64,000 nt of DNA from Caloramator sp. E03 (lineage in GTDB: Bacteria; Bacillota; Clostridia; Clostridiales; Caloramatoraceae), in contig NZ_CP040093.1 in NCBI RefSeq assembly GCF_006016075.1, positions 1 through 64,000 on the forward strand, given 5' to 3'. Below, one piece after another: positions 19,672 through 29,255 of this stretch. The stretch's first letter is position 1. Every line of letters begins with the position of its first letter. The notes under the pieces were generated by a model. It was not told the origin of the DNA, did not search any database, and saw only the letters and a list, made by a program, of their open reading frames with translations. The translations under genes and the position numbers were made by a program.

Positions 19672-20553
19672 ATGCAGGAAGGTATTATATTAAAAGGCAT
19701 TGCGGGATTTTATTATGTAAAAGTAAAGGATGGAAGAACAATTGAATGTAAGGCAAGAGGTAAATTTAGGAATTGTAATTTAACACCGGTTATTGGAGAC
19801 AGAGTTTTTATTGAAGAGATAGACAATAACAGTGGTGTGATTAAAGAAATAATGGACAGAAAAAATTTACTAATAAGACCTTATGTTGCTAATATAGATC
19901 AGGCTATTGTAGTTTTTGCTGCTAAAAAACCTCATATTGTTTTTTCATTGCTTGATAAGCTTTTAATACAGATAGAACATAATAATATCGAAGCTGTTAT
20001 ATGTATTAATAAGTCTGATCTTGATGATAGCCAAATAATTGAAAAAGTTAAGAGCATTTATGAAAAAGTTGGATATAAGGTAATTACAACAAATGCATTA
20101 ACAGGAGAAGGTATAGATAAGCTTAAAGAAATATTAAGAGGTAAGGTATCTGTTTTCGCAGGTCCCTCAGGTGTTGGCAAGTCAACTTTATTTAATAAAA
20201 TACAAAATAAAGTTAAGATGGAAACACAAGATGTAAGTGAAAGAATAAGTAGGGGTAGGCATACCACAAGGCATGCAGAGATTATCGATATTGATTATGA
20301 TACTTATGTTGTAGATACTCCAGGTTTTTCAAGCCTTGATCTTGACTTTATTAAAGCAGATGAACTTCAGTATGCATTTAAAGAATTTAAAGATTATATT
20401 GGAAAGTGTAAATTTACATCATGTATGCACTACAAAGAAACTGATTGCATTATTAAACAAGCAGTTAAAGAAGGTATTATACCTTTTGAAAGATACAATA
20501 CCTATATTGAAATATTACAAGAACTTCAAAGTAGCAGGAGGATGAAAAGATGA
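19672..20553 (+). CDS. rsgA: Ribosome small-subunit GTPase A
   Basis: Circularly permuted GTPase that checks 30S maturation. The N-terminal OB fold is followed by G4 (CINKSDL), then G1 ([12 protein letters not shown]) and G3 ([10 protein letters not shown]). The C-terminal zinc knuckle has [14 protein letters not shown]. 293 residues. AGGAGG precedes the start, and the stop overlaps rpe by 4 bases (ATGA). Confidence 0.97.
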   Translation: MQEGIILKGIAGFYYVKVKDGRTIECKARGKFRNCNLTPVIGDRVFIEEIDNNSGVIKEIMDRKNLLIRPYVANIDQAIVVFAAKKPHIVFSLLDKLLIQIEHNNIEAVICINKSDLDDSQIIEKVKSIYEKVGYKVITTNALTGEGIDKLKEILRGKVSVFAGPSGVGKSTLFNKIQNKVKMETQDVSERISRGRHTTRHAEIIDIDYDTYVVDTPGFSSLDLDFIKADELQYAFKEFKDYIGKCKFTSCMHYKETDCIIKQAVKEGIIPFERYNTYIEILQELQSSRRMKR

Positions 20554-21203
20554 TAAAATTAGCTCCATCAATATTATCAGCTGATTTTGGAAAATTATAT
20601 GAGGAAATTAAAAAAGTTGAAGATGCTGGTGCAGACTTACTGCATATAGATATAATGGATGGGCATTTTGTTCCTAATATTACAATTGGTCCTTTAGTAG
20701 TTGAATCCATAAGAAAAAAAAGCAATCTTATTTTTGATGTTCATTTGATGATTGAAAATCCAGATAATTATATTCAGCAATTTATAGATGCTGGTGCTGA
20801 TATAATTTCAGTACATGTTGAAGCATGTAGACACTTGCATAGAACTATACAAAATATAAAATCATCAGGAGCAAAGGCAGGAGTAGTACTAAATCCTGCA
20901 ACACCAATTGAAACTATCGAATATATACTTGAAGATGTTGATATGGTGCTTTTAATGAGCGTTAACCCTGGATTTGGAGGACAAAAGTTTATAGAAAGTA
21001 CTCTTAATAAAATTAAAAAATTAAGAAAGATTATTGATGAAAATAAATTAAAAATTGATATTGAAGTAGATGGCGGAATTAATCTTAATAATGTAAAAGA
21101 TGTGGTTAATGCAGGTGCCAATATTATTGTTGCAGGTTCAGCAGTATTTTATAGTGATAACATAAGTAAGACTATAGAAGAATTTAAGAGGTTAGGAGCA
21201 TAA
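20550..21203 (+). CDS. rpe: Ribulose-phosphate 3-epimerase
   Basis: Interconverts ribulose-5-P and xylulose-5-P in the pentose phosphate pathway. A TIM barrel with [42 protein letters not shown] and EVDGGIN, which carry the metal and phosphate ligands. 217 residues. Translationally coupled to rsgA. Confidence 0.97.
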   Translation: MIKLAPSILSADFGKLYEEIKKVEDAGADLLHIDIMDGHFVPNITIGPLVVESIRKKSNLIFDVHLMIENPDNYIQQFIDAGADIISVHVEACRHLHRTIQNIKSSGAKAGVVLNPATPIETIEYILEDVDMVLLMSVNPGFGGQKFIESTLNKIKKLRKIIDENKLKIDIEVDGGINLNNVKDVVNAGANIIVAGSAVFYSDNISKTIEEFKRLGA

Positions 21204-21205
21204 AG

Positions 21206-21841
21206 ATGAGAGCTTTAATAATTGCCCATGGTATAGGTGATGTAAATTATTTAAAGGAATTGCTTCCTTCATTTGATACTGTAATATGTGCAGACGGTGG
21301 GGCAGAATATGCATATAAATGCGGAATTCTCCCCCATTATCTTATAGGTGATTTTGATTCTATTAATAATGATATATTAGAATATTTTAAACTTAAGAAG
21401 GTAAAAATAGAAAAATATCCCCAAAATAAAGACTTTACAGATACTGAACTTTGTGTATACAAAGCCCTTGAGGAAAAATGCAATGAGATCATAATTTTTG
21501 CGGGAATAGGTAGCAGAATTGATCATAGCCTTGGGAATATAGGCCTTTTACATATTATAAAATCCTTTGGAGCAGATGGATGTATAATTTCAGAAAATCA
21601 AACCGTATATATTTGTAATGATATTTTAATCTTAAAAGGTAAAAAAGGTGATTTGGTGTCAATAATCCCCTTTGGTGGCGATGCAAAAGGAATTACGACT
21701 GAAGGATTACAATATTCACTTAAAGATGATACTATTAAGTTTGGATATCCTACAGGTATTTCAAATGTTATGACAGACGATATATGTAAAATAAAAATAA
21801 GTTCAGGTGAGATATTGGTTATAAAGCAAAGTGAAATATAA
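21206..21841 (+). CDS. thiN: Thiamine pyrophosphokinase
   Basis: Converts thiamine to TPP with ATP. Conserved motifs are CADGGAEYAY, LIGDFDSI, DFTDTELC and GSRIDHSLGNI. The C-terminal beta domain binds thiamine. 211 residues. It starts two bases after rpe. No TPP riboswitch is seen, as expected for a gene read through from the rsgA operon. Confidence 0.95.
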   Translation: MRALIIAHGIGDVNYLKELLPSFDTVICADGGAEYAYKCGILPHYLIGDFDSINNDILEYFKLKKVKIEKYPQNKDFTDTELCVYKALEEKCNEIIIFAGIGSRIDHSLGNIGLLHIIKSFGADGCIISENQTVYICNDILILKGKKGDLVSIIPFGGDAKGITTEGLQYSLKDDTIKFGYPTGISNVMTDDICKIKISSGEILVIKQSEI

Positions 21842-21850
21842 TTTAACATT

Positions 21851-21903
21851 CCTATGACAAAATTAATATTACTTTCATAATATAATTATATATATGTCAT
21901 AGG
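21851..21903 (+). promoter_or_regulatory. Inverted repeat at the ribosome binding site of a small membrane protein
   Basis: CCTATGACA (21851-21859) is the exact complement of TGTCATAGG (21895-21903). The last AGG belongs to the AGGAGG of the gene at 21913. The AT-rich 35-base loop contains CATAAT/TATAAT, a possible -10 box. The repeat could be an operator around the promoter or an RNA stem over the ribosome binding site. Confidence 0.45.
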
Positions 21904-21912
21904 AGGATTGTT

Positions 21913-22074
21913 ATGTCTAAGCAAAAGTTCTATAAGACTAATATAATATGTGCATTTATTTTAATCCTTTCAGGCATAGTACTTCTTGCTGTATGGCTCC
22001 CGTATTGGGTATGGTTTGCATTAATAGGATTAGTTTTAATTGTACTTGGAATAAATATTTATTATAAATATTAA
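21913..22074 (+). CDS. Small membrane protein, 53 residues
   Basis: Not recognised. ATG follows AGGAGG directly. The protein starts MSKQKFYKTNIICAF, then has two hydrophobic helices joined by WLPYWVW, and ends INIYYKY. It resembles the next small gene in pattern: helix, LP-x-x-x-W turn, A-x-x-G helix, aromatic end. The position between thiN and rpmB is where Bacillus has spoVM, but the sequence is not SpoVM-like (no LPKFLGG motif, and two helices rather than one). Confidence 0.75.
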   Translation: MSKQKFYKTNIICAFILILSGIVLLAVWLPYWVWFALIGLVLIVLGINIYYKY

Positions 22075-22091
22075 TTTTAGGGGTTGTGGGT

Positions 22092-22268
22092 ATGGGGCAT
22101 AGAAAAAAAAGTTTTTTATATAGATTATGCAGAAATAAAAGTTTAATTTTGGCTATTGGTTTTTTGGGTATTGGCATAATACTTGTCATTATCCTTCCAG
22201 TCAAGTTATGGATAGCATTTGTAGGTATTGCACTGATTTATATCTCATGGTATTGTTACTGTAAATAA
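22092..22268 (+). CDS. Small membrane protein, 58 residues, paralogue of the preceding gene
   Basis: Not recognised. ATG 22092 is preferred to GTG 22086 because AGGGGTTGTGGG lies upstream. A basic N-terminus (GHRKKSFLYRLCRNK) is followed by a helix (LILAIGFLGIGIILVII), the turn LPVKLWIA and a second helix ending WYCYCK. The match in layout with the preceding gene suggests an old tandem duplication. The basic start should face the cytoplasm. The stop codon lies in the stem of the following terminator. Confidence 0.7.
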   Translation: MGHRKKSFLYRLCRNKSLILAIGFLGIGIILVIILPVKLWIAFVGIALIYISWYCYCK

Positions 22269-22300
22269 AAAAATGTGCTAAATAGCACATTTTTTTATTT
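22263..22300. terminator. Bidirectional terminator between convergent genes
   Basis: AAATAAAAAAATGTGCTA (22263-22280) pairs perfectly with 22283-22300 over 18 bases, with T7 on one side and A7 on the other. It serves the small membrane protein on + and rpmB on -. Confidence 0.9.
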
Positions 22301-22307
22301 ACATAAA

Positions 22308-22499
22308 TTAAAGAGCACGTTGAACCTTTCCAGAGCGTAAGCATCTTGTGCATACATATATACGCTTTGGGGCACCATCAACTATAGCTTTTACTTTTTT
22401 TAGATTTGGAGCCCAAGTCCTGTTTGTTTTACGATGTGAGTGGCTGTATTGAATCCCGAAAGTTAAACCTTTTTCACATATTTCACATCTTCTTGACAT
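22308..22499 (-). CDS. rpmB: Ribosomal protein bL28
   Basis: 63 residues starting MSRRCEICEKGLTFGIQYSH. Two CxxC pairs (CEIC, CTRC) show the zinc-binding form of L28. The longer in-frame upstream reading has no support; ATG 22499 has an AGGAGGTGT site. It is transcribed against its neighbours from its own promoter. Confidence 0.96.
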   Translation of the reverse strand: MSRRCEICEKGLTFGIQYSHSHRKTNRTWAPNLKKVKAIVDGAPKRIYVCTRCLRSGKVQRAL

Positions 22500-22555
22500 A
22501 ATGTAACACCTCCTATGCTTAAGACAAACAGAATTACCACATTTAAACAAACTAT

Positions 22556-22584
22556 ATTTTATCAGATGTATTTTAGGATTGCAA
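22556..22584 (-). promoter_or_regulatory. Promoter of rpmB
   Basis: On the minus strand TTGCAA (22584-22579) and TAAAAT (22561-22556) are 17 bases apart, about 55 bases before the rpmB start. Confidence 0.6.
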
Positions 22585-22633
22585 CAATATTATTAGGTAT
22601 AAAGGGAATACACAATTATTATATATAATAATT

Positions 22634-22669
22634 TACGTATTGTAAAGTATAATTGCTTTACAATACGTA
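22634..22669. promoter_or_regulatory. Perfect 14-bp palindrome between divergent promoters
   Basis: TACGTATTGTAAAG (22634-22647) and CTTTACAATACGTA (22656-22669) are exact complements around an 8-base centre. It lies between the rpmB and asp23-operon promoters, ending 11 bases before the latter's -35 box. No T-run follows, so an operator is more likely than a terminator. No known regulator motif was recognised. Confidence 0.5.
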
Positions 22670-22680
22670 TAAATATCATC

Positions 22681-22709
22681 TTGAAGAAATTTATCGTTTA
22701 ATATAAAAT
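22681..22709 (+). promoter_or_regulatory. Promoter of the asp23-like/fakA operon
   Basis: TTGAAG (22681-22686) and TAAAAT (22704-22709) with a 17-base spacer, 60 bases before the gene start. Confidence 0.6.
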
Positions 22710-22768
22710 TAAAGCAAAGAATTTATTATTAATCGGCGATGTTCAATATTTTTTTAGGAGGTTTTGAG

Positions 22769-23119
22769 ATGTCAATAAAGTTAAATAATGATTATGGGTA
22801 TGTTGAGTACTCCGATGAGGTTCTGGCAAATATCGCCGGCGCTGCTACTATGGAATGTTACGGAGTAGTTGGAATGGCATCTAAAAGAGCAACAGATGGT
22901 CTATGGGAGCTTTTAAAGAGAGAAAATTTAAGTAAAGGTGTAAAGATAATATCAAATGATGAAGGTATTATAGTTGAACTCTATATAATAGTTGAATACG
23001 GTACAAAAATTTCGGTAATTGCTAATAATATCATTCAAAAAGTAAAATATACAGTTGAAAGCTTAACTGGTATTAAAGTGTTGAATGTTACAGTCTACAT
23101 TCAGGGAATCAGAGTTTAA
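22769..23119 (+). CDS. Asp23/Gls24 family protein (YloU-like)
   Basis: Family members are envelope-stress associated and often sit next to the fatty acid kinase gene. The protein begins MSIKLNNDYGYVEYSDEVLA, followed by IAGAATMECYGVVGM, both typical. ATG 22769 follows AGGAGG at good distance; an upstream in-frame ATG at 22739 lacks a site. 116 residues. Molecular role is not established. Confidence 0.9.
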   Translation: MSIKLNNDYGYVEYSDEVLANIAGAATMECYGVVGMASKRATDGLWELLKRENLSKGVKIISNDEGIIVELYIIVEYGTKISVIANNIIQKVKYTVESLTGIKVLNVTVYIQGIRV

Positions 23120-23137
23120 TGCAGGGAGGTACTAACT

Positions 23138-24784
23138 TTGAAATATACTATTATTGATGGACAAATACTAAAAGAGATGCTATTAAATGGAGCTTATGAA
23201 CTTGAAAGAAACAAGGATATGGTTAATTCCTTGAATGTATTTCCCGTACCAGATGGAGATACTGGAACTAATATGTCAGCTACTATGTTATCTGCAGTTG
23301 AAGAGATAAAAAAATTAAAAAATATTTCTGTTCAAACTGTAGTTAATGCTGCCTCGATGGGTTCTTTAATGGGAGCGAGAGGAAACTCAGGAGTTATATT
23401 ATCACAGATATTAAGAGGGTTTTCTAAATATTTGAAAAATAAAGCTAATTTAACTACTAAGGATTTTGCCCTTGCACTTAAAGAGGGTGCTAATACTGCT
23501 TATAGAGCCGTTATGAAACCAACGGAAGGAACGATATTAACTGTTGCAAGGGAATCTGCAGATAAAGCAATTGAAATTGCAAAAAATGAAGTAGACTTTT
23601 TAAACTTTATGAAAAAAGTTTATGATCAAGCTGTATTAACTCTTAATAAAACCCCTGATATGCTTCCAGTTTTGAAACAAGCAGGAGTTGTTGATGCAGG
23701 AGGAAAAGGGTTAGTTGTTATATATAGTGGGATATTAAAGTGGTTTCAAGGTGAAGTAATTTCACCTGATACCTTCGAAGTTTCAAACAAGGTTACAAAA
23801 CTTGATGTTGAAAAAGTTGAAGATATAGGAAATATAAAGTTTGGCTATTGTACAGAATTTTTTATTAAAACAGGTAATGCAGTAAATTACAATAGTTTTA
23901 AAGATAGAATTTCATCTTATGGAGATTCTATAGTTGTTGTTGGTATGGAAAACCTTATTAAGGTACACATACATACCAATAACCCAGGAATAATACTTGA
24001 GGAAGCTGTAAAGTTAGGAGAACTATCAAAAATTAAAATAGATAACATGAAGGAACAACACAGAAGTCTTATAGAAGATGAGGAAGAAAAAAAATTAAAC
24101 GTTATTGAACCTGTAAAAGAAGAAGAAAAAGAGTATGGAATTATAACTGTTGCTGCTGGTGATGGAATAACGAGTATATTTAAAGATCTTGGAGTAGATA
24201 TTGTAATTGAAGGCGGACAGACTATGAATCCAAGCACACAAAATATTCTTGAAGCAATAAATTCTATAAACGCAAAGAATATTTTCATTCTACCGAATAA
24301 TGGGAATATAGTAATGGCAGCACAACAAGCAAGGGATGTAAGCAATAAGAATGTAATTGTTATTCCTACAAAAAGTATTCCTCAAGGTATAACAGCAGTT
24401 GTGACTTTTAATCCTGATATTGATGTTAAAGAAAATGAACAGGAAATGCTAAAGGCAATATCGAAGGTGAAAACTGGTCAAATTACTTATGCAGTAAGAG
24501 ATACAGTGTTTAATGATGTTGACATTAAGGAAGGAAATATACTTGGAATTTTCAATGGTAAGCTTATAAAATCAGGAGAAGATATAAATCAAATAACAAA
24601 AGAAGTATTAGATGAGATGGTTGATGAGAATAGTGAGCTTATTACTATATTCTATGGAAATGGTCTTGAGGAAAAAGATACTAATGAGATAAGTGATTAT
24701 GTTAAAGAAAAATTCAATAATTGTGATGTAAGCATAAATTATGGAGGTCAGCCTTTATATTATTATGTTATATCTGTAGAATAA
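23138..24784 (+). CDS. fakA: DAK-domain protein, fatty acid kinase FakA-like (YloV)
   Basis: FakA with FakB phosphorylates exogenous fatty acids for PlsX/PlsY. The N-terminal DhaL domain has FPVPDGDTGTNMSATM (Mg-ATP aspartates) and GARGNSGVILSQILRG. The middle and C-terminal (DegV-like) domains extend to 548 residues, the usual length. The start is TTG after GGAGGT. No fakB was seen in the window. Confidence 0.9.
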   Translation: MKYTIIDGQILKEMLLNGAYELERNKDMVNSLNVFPVPDGDTGTNMSATMLSAVEEIKKLKNISVQTVVNAASMGSLMGARGNSGVILSQILRGFSKYLKNKANLTTKDFALALKEGANTAYRAVMKPTEGTILTVARESADKAIEIAKNEVDFLNFMKKVYDQAVLTLNKTPDMLPVLKQAGVVDAGGKGLVVIYSGILKWFQGEVISPDTFEVSNKVTKLDVEKVEDIGNIKFGYCTEFFIKTGNAVNYNSFKDRISSYGDSIVVVGMENLIKVHIHTNNPGIILEEAVKLGELSKIKIDNMKEQHRSLIEDEEEKKLNVIEPVKEEEKEYGIITVAAGDGITSIFKDLGVDIVIEGGQTMNPSTQNILEAINSINAKNIFILPNNGNIVMAAQQARDVSNKNVIVIPTKSIPQGITAVVTFNPDIDVKENEQEMLKAISKVKTGQITYAVRDTVFNDVDIKEGNILGIFNGKLIKSGEDINQITKEVLDEMVDENSELITIFYGNGLEEKDTNEISDYVKEKFNNCDVSINYGGQPLYYYVISVE

Positions 24785-24817
24785 TAAATGAAATGAATAT
24801 AAATATGTGTTATAATT

Positions 24818-24853
24818 AGTTCGAATGTAATTTAAATTATATTCGAACTTTTT
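24818..24853 (+). terminator. Terminator between fakA-like and recG
   Basis: GTTCGAAT (24819-24826) pairs with ATTCGAAC (24841-24848), with TTTTTG after it. The recG ribosome binding site follows within 10 bases. Confidence 0.75.
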
Positions 24854-24868
24854 GTTTAGGTGATATTA

Positions 24869-26908
24869 ATGGATATAAAAAATATTAAAGGAGTAGGGGA
24901 AAAGACCTTAAAATACTTAAATTTACTTGGTATATATAGCGTTAAAGATGCAATATTTTTTTTCCCAAGATGCTATGAAGACAGAAGAAATATAAAGCCA
25001 ATCTATGAACTTTGTGATGGAGATATAGCCTCAATAATTGCAGAGGTGTCAATAATATATCCTTCAAAAAGAGCAAATAACGGTATGTATATAAACCGAA
25101 TTGTATTTAAAAATGAAACTGGCTATATAGTTGGAGTTTGGTTTAATCAGCCCTATATAAAGAACAATTTTAAAGTAGGGCAGAAAGTTTTTCTATATGG
25201 AAAAATTTCAAGAAAAATGGGTGAAGTGCAGATAATAGATCCACAATATGAAAGGGATATTGATGATTTAAAACTTGGAATTAATCCTATATATCCAAGT
25301 AACAAATATCTTTCTCAAAAGGTTATTAAAAAAATTATTAATGAATGTCTTAAATATATAGATAAAGTAATAATTGATATTTTACCTGAAAGTTTAAGAA
25401 AATCCTTAGGACTTTATGATATAAAAAGTGCTATTTTAAATATACATAATCCCAAAGACTTTAACATATTAAGTGAAAGTATAAAAAGAATTAAGTTTGA
25501 GGAATTACTTGTTCTCCAATTAGGGATTTTTATGGCAAAGAAACGATTTGAAAATATGGAAAATGCATATTCAATACCTGTTAGTAAAGAAATGAAAGAA
25601 TATAAGGATTCACTTCCCTTTCAGTTGACAAATGCTCAATCTAAAACAATTAGAGAGATACTAATTGATATGAAAAAATCAAAACCTATGAATAGATTAG
25701 TGCAAGGGGATGTTGGATCAGGTAAAACAATTGTTGCAATTACTGCTTTATTTAATTGTGCAATGAATGGATATCAAGGTGCATTAATGGCTCCAACTGA
25801 AATACTTGCACAACAACATTTTTTATCTTTAGAATCTTTATTAAAAAAATGGCAAATAAAAATTGCTCTTTTATGCGGAAGTACTTCAAAAAAACAAAAG
25901 GATGAAATATTAGAAAAGATAAAACAGGGAGAAATTGATATCGTTGTAGGAACCCATGCATTAATACAAGAAAATGTTGAATTTAAAAATCTTGCACTTG
26001 TCGTAACTGACGAACAGCATAGATTTGGAGTAAGACAAAGGGGAGAGCTTATAAATAAAGGACATAATCCACATGTACTTGTTATGACTGCAACTCCAAT
26101 TCCAAGAACTTTAGCTCTTTTTATGTATGGTGATATGGATATTTCAATAATAAACGAGTTGCCTGCTGGAAGACAAAAAGTTGACACTTATTTCGTAAGA
26201 CCTTCAATGAGAGATAAGGTTTATGATTTTGTAAAAAAGGAAATAAGAAATGGAAGACAGGCCTATATTGTTTGTCCTCTTGTTGAAGAATCAGAAAAAC
26301 TTGAAGCAGAATCTGCTGTTGAAACTTCAAAAAAGCTTCAAGAAATGTATTTTAAAGAGTTTAAGATAGGACTTCTTCATGGAAAAATGAATTCTTCAGA
26401 TAAAGATTTGGTTATGCAAAAGTTTAAAAATAAAGAGATAGACATACTTGTATCCACTACAGTAATAGAAGTTGGAATAAATGTTCCTAACGCCACAATA
26501 ATAGTAATAGAGAATGCTGAAAGGTTTGGACTTGCGCAGTTACATCAGCTAAGGGGTAGAGTTGGAAGAGGAAGTTATAAATCCTACTGTATTCTCATAT
26601 CAGAAGCTAAAACTGATGATGCTAAAGAACGTATGAACATAATGACAAAAACAAGTGATGGTTTTATTATAGCTGAAAAGGATATGGAACTTAGAGGTAC
26701 AGGTGAATTCTTTGGCACAAGACAGCATGGGCTTCCAGAGTTAAAGTTAGCTGATCCCATAAAAGACATTGAACTTTTAAAGCAAACAAGGGATGTTGCA
26801 AAAAAAATAATTGAGAATAATTTAATTTATAATAAGGATTATGAGAATTTAGTAAAGGAAGTTGATAATAAGTTTAATGATAAATTTAATGATATAACTT
26901 TTAATTAA
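24869..26908 (+). CDS. recG: ATP-dependent DNA helicase RecG
   Basis: Reverses stalled forks and branch-migrates Holliday junctions. The N-terminal wedge domain includes GVGEKTLKYLNLLGI and the FFPRCYEDRR segment. Helicase motifs: GDVGSGKTIVA, VTDEQHRFG, TATPIPRTLALFMYGDMD, STTVIEVGINVPNA and QLRGRVGRG. ATG 24869 with AGGTG upstream is preferred to 24860. About 679 residues. Confidence 0.97.
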   Translation: MDIKNIKGVGEKTLKYLNLLGIYSVKDAIFFFPRCYEDRRNIKPIYELCDGDIASIIAEVSIIYPSKRANNGMYINRIVFKNETGYIVGVWFNQPYIKNNFKVGQKVFLYGKISRKMGEVQIIDPQYERDIDDLKLGINPIYPSNKYLSQKVIKKIINECLKYIDKVIIDILPESLRKSLGLYDIKSAILNIHNPKDFNILSESIKRIKFEELLVLQLGIFMAKKRFENMENAYSIPVSKEMKEYKDSLPFQLTNAQSKTIREILIDMKKSKPMNRLVQGDVGSGKTIVAITALFNCAMNGYQGALMAPTEILAQQHFLSLESLLKKWQIKIALLCGSTSKKQKDEILEKIKQGEIDIVVGTHALIQENVEFKNLALVVTDEQHRFGVRQRGELINKGHNPHVLVMTATPIPRTLALFMYGDMDISIINELPAGRQKVDTYFVRPSMRDKVYDFVKKEIRNGRQAYIVCPLVEESEKLEAESAVETSKKLQEMYFKEFKIGLLHGKMNSSDKDLVMQKFKNKEIDILVSTTVIEVGINVPNATIIVIENAERFGLAQLHQLRGRVGRGSYKSYCILISEAKTDDAKERMNIMTKTSDGFIIAEKDMELRGTGEFFGTRQHGLPELKLADPIKDIELLKQTRDVAKKIIENNLIYNKDYENLVKEVDNKFNDKFNDITFN

Positions 26909-26965
26909 ATTTATTTTCATGTTTTATTATATTTAATTTGTGCTAAAATAAAAAAAGGTGATGCT

Positions 26966-27535
26966 ATGAGGATAATAACTGGACTTGCAAAAGGAAGAAA
27001 GTTAATGGTACCAGAAGGGAATAATACAAGACCTACCCTTGACAGAGTTAAAGAATCTTTATTTAATATTATTTCTAATAATTTAAATATAAATGATTCA
27101 AAAGTATTAGACCTGTTTGCAGGTAGTGGTGGACTTGGTCTTGAATGCATTAGCAGAGGAGCAAAGTTTTGCATTTTTTGCGAAAAAGATAAAAATACAT
27201 TTAGTTATTTAAGACAAAATGTAATAAATCTCGGGTTTTCTTCATGCTGTGAATTATATAATCATGATGCTTTTTTTGTTTTAAAAAAATGCAGTCAAAG
27301 AAATTTGAAATTTGATATTATCTTTCTTGACCCTCCATATAGTAAAGGTTTAATTGAAAAAGCTATAAAGAGTATAAGTGAATATAATATTCTTGATAAA
27401 GAAGGAATAATAATAACGGAATATGATGAAAAAGATATATTACCTGATAAAATAGATAATTACGTAAAATATAGAACTGAAAAATATGGCAGGGTCCGTA
27501 TATCTTTTTGGACTGAGGAGGAAATAAATGAATAA
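26966..27535 (+). CDS. rsmD: 16S rRNA m2G966 methyltransferase
   Basis: Starts [13 protein letters not shown], followed by [19 protein letters not shown] motif [19 protein letters not shown] and catalytic FLDPPYSKG are present. 189 residues. AAAGGTGATG precedes the start. A TGTGCTAAAAT extended -10 box lies just upstream (about 26940-26950). It overlaps coaD by 8 bases. Confidence 0.95.
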   Translation: MRIITGLAKGRKLMVPEGNNTRPTLDRVKESLFNIISNNLNINDSKVLDLFAGSGGLGLECISRGAKFCIFCEKDKNTFSYLRQNVINLGFSSCCELYNHDAFFVLKKCSQRNLKFDIIFLDPPYSKGLIEKAIKSISEYNILDKEGIIITEYDEKDILPDKIDNYVKYRTEKYGRVRISFWTEEEINE

Positions 27536-28028
27536 AATAGCAGTTTATCCAGGGAGTTTTGATCCAATTACTAATGGACATCTTGATGTGATTGAAAGAT
27601 CATGTAAAATATTTGATAAAGTAATAGTTGCTGTACTTGAAAATCCTGAAAAAAAAGCACCTCTTTTTACAATAGATGAAAGAGTAGAGCTCATTAAAAA
27701 ATCAACAAAGGGTATGGCAAATGTTGAAGTTGCAAGTTTTAAGGGGTTATTAATAAATTTTATGAAAAAAAGAGATGCAAATATTATTATTAAAGGTCTA
27801 AGAGCTGTTTCTGATTTTGATTATGAGTTTCAGATGGCTCTTCTTAATCATAAATTAGACCCCAATATAGACACATTATTTATGATGACAAATAGTAAGT
27901 ATTCATACTTAAGTTCAAGTGCAGTAAAGCAAGTAGCAATGTATGGAGGGTGCATTAAAGAACTTGTACCTGATGTTATTATTGAAGATATAATAAATAA
28001 AATAAAAGTATTAAAAAATAAAATTTGA
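27528..28028 (+). CDS. coaD: Phosphopantetheine adenylyltransferase
   Basis: Penultimate step of CoA synthesis. The nucleotidyl-transferase start [16 protein letters not shown] holds the T/HxGH motif. [18 protein letters not shown] and [11 protein letters not shown] are conserved. 166 residues. GGAGG lies in the end of rsmD, so translation is coupled. Converges with ylbJ. Confidence 0.97.
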   Translation: MNKIAVYPGSFDPITNGHLDVIERSCKIFDKVIVAVLENPEKKAPLFTIDERVELIKKSTKGMANVEVASFKGLLINFMKKRDANIIIKGLRAVSDFDYEFQMALLNHKLDPNIDTLFMMTNSKYSYLSSSAVKQVAMYGGCIKELVPDVIIEDIINKIKVLKNKI

Positions 28029-28030
28029 AT

Positions 28031-29200
28031 TTATTTTATTAAAACCTTTTTAATTTGGTTTAGAGCAATAAAAATCCAAATTATCATGAGAAATATTTCT
28101 ATTAAAAATATTTCAGATAATTCAATTGAATAAATAGTATTATTAAATACGGAAAAATTAATTTTAAACAGATTAACTAATAAACAGCAGGATAAGCAAG
28201 AAAAAGCACCATGAGATATTTTTGAAAGTATATACAATTTAATGTTTATTCCTGTCTTATTTATAATACCCGATACTTGACCAATAATTGATATTCCACT
28301 AAATGCAATTATAAAACTTAATAAATATAATTTATATATAAAGCTATTATTTAATGCAGAAATTATCTTTGATCCATTTGATATTTCAAGAGAAGCTTCT
28401 AATAAATTTGAAATAGTTAATGCATAAAAGTTAGATATATGAAGATATTTTTTGAGGAATATTTCTATTATTTTAAAGTATTGTATTTCCCTTAAAAGAT
28501 AAATTATAACAGAGAAAAAAATTATATACCCACCTATTAATCCACAAGTAATAAGTGAATCCTTTATTGAAATTGCAAATATTTCAAAAGGTGAATAATC
28601 CTTTAAAGTACAGGGATTAGAATATATATTATTTTTATTTTCTTTTTTTATAATGAATCTAAATAATATTCCATTTAATACAGCTCCTAATATATGAGAT
28701 ACATATAGTACATAACCTGCTATATTTGATTTTAGCATTCCATAACCAACGGCACCAATAATGAATAAAGGACCTGATGTACTGCTAAAGGTTAGAATTC
28801 TTTGCCCCTCTTTGGGGCTTATTTTATTTCCTTTAATTAAATCTCGAACTATTTTAGCACCTGATGGATATCCAGAAAATATGCTCATTATAAATGCATA
28901 AGCTCCATAACCTGAAGCATTAAAAAATTTTTTTACTATTGGTGTAAAAAGCATTGCAATATTTTCAGGAACATTTATAGCCATAAGTATATCGTTAATT
29001 ACGAAAAAAGGAAATAGAGATGGAACAACAATAAAAAGCCAAAGATTAATTCCTTCTTTAGCACCATTTAAAGATACATTAGGATAAACTATAAGCAATA
29101 AAAGAAATGCTATTAAAAGGTAGGTAAAAGACTTTTTATTTTTTTTCAATAAACACATAAAAAAAGTAATAGTTATAATTACTGAAAATATATATTTCAT
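28031..29200 (-). CDS. ylbJ: Sporulation integral membrane protein YlbJ
   Basis: Needed for spore formation in Bacillus, possibly as a transporter-like protein; its substrate is unknown. 389 residues with about eight to ten hydrophobic helices and the family motifs LWLFIVVPSLFPFFVINDIL and SIFSGYPSGAKIVRDL (nucleoside transporter/gate-type fold). It lies opposite its neighbours with AAAAGG before the start. In Bacillus, ylbJ, ylbK and ylbM are also neighbours of coaD and rsmD. Confidence 0.92.
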   Translation of the reverse strand: MKYIFSVIITITFFMCLLKKNKKSFTYLLIAFLLLLIVYPNVSLNGAKEGINLWLFIVVPSLFPFFVINDILMAINVPENIAMLFTPIVKKFFNASGYGAYAFIMSIFSGYPSGAKIVRDLIKGNKISPKEGQRILTFSSTSGPLFIIGAVGYGMLKSNIAGYVLYVSHILGAVLNGILFRFIIKKENKNNIYSNPCTLKDYSPFEIFAISIKDSLITCGLIGGYIIFFSVIIYLLREIQYFKIIEIFLKKYLHISNFYALTISNLLEASLEISNGSKIISALNNSFIYKLYLLSFIIAFSGISIIGQVSGIINKTGINIKLYILSKISHGAFSCLSCCLLVNLFKINFSVFNNTIYSIELSEIFLIEIFLMIIWIFIALNQIKKVLIK

Positions 29201-29255
29201 ATCAAAACCTTTTAAGAATTATTTATTATATTTCTATGAAAGCAAGGTGGAAGAT

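Noticed and set aside
21842-22300. spoVM
   Set aside because: The locus fits, but neither small protein has the LPKFLGG-type amphipathic sequence or the ~26-residue length.
23917-24345. 142-codon minus-strand frame
   Set aside because: Antisense to the fakA-like gene; low-complexity Ser/Ile/Phe-rich shadow translation.
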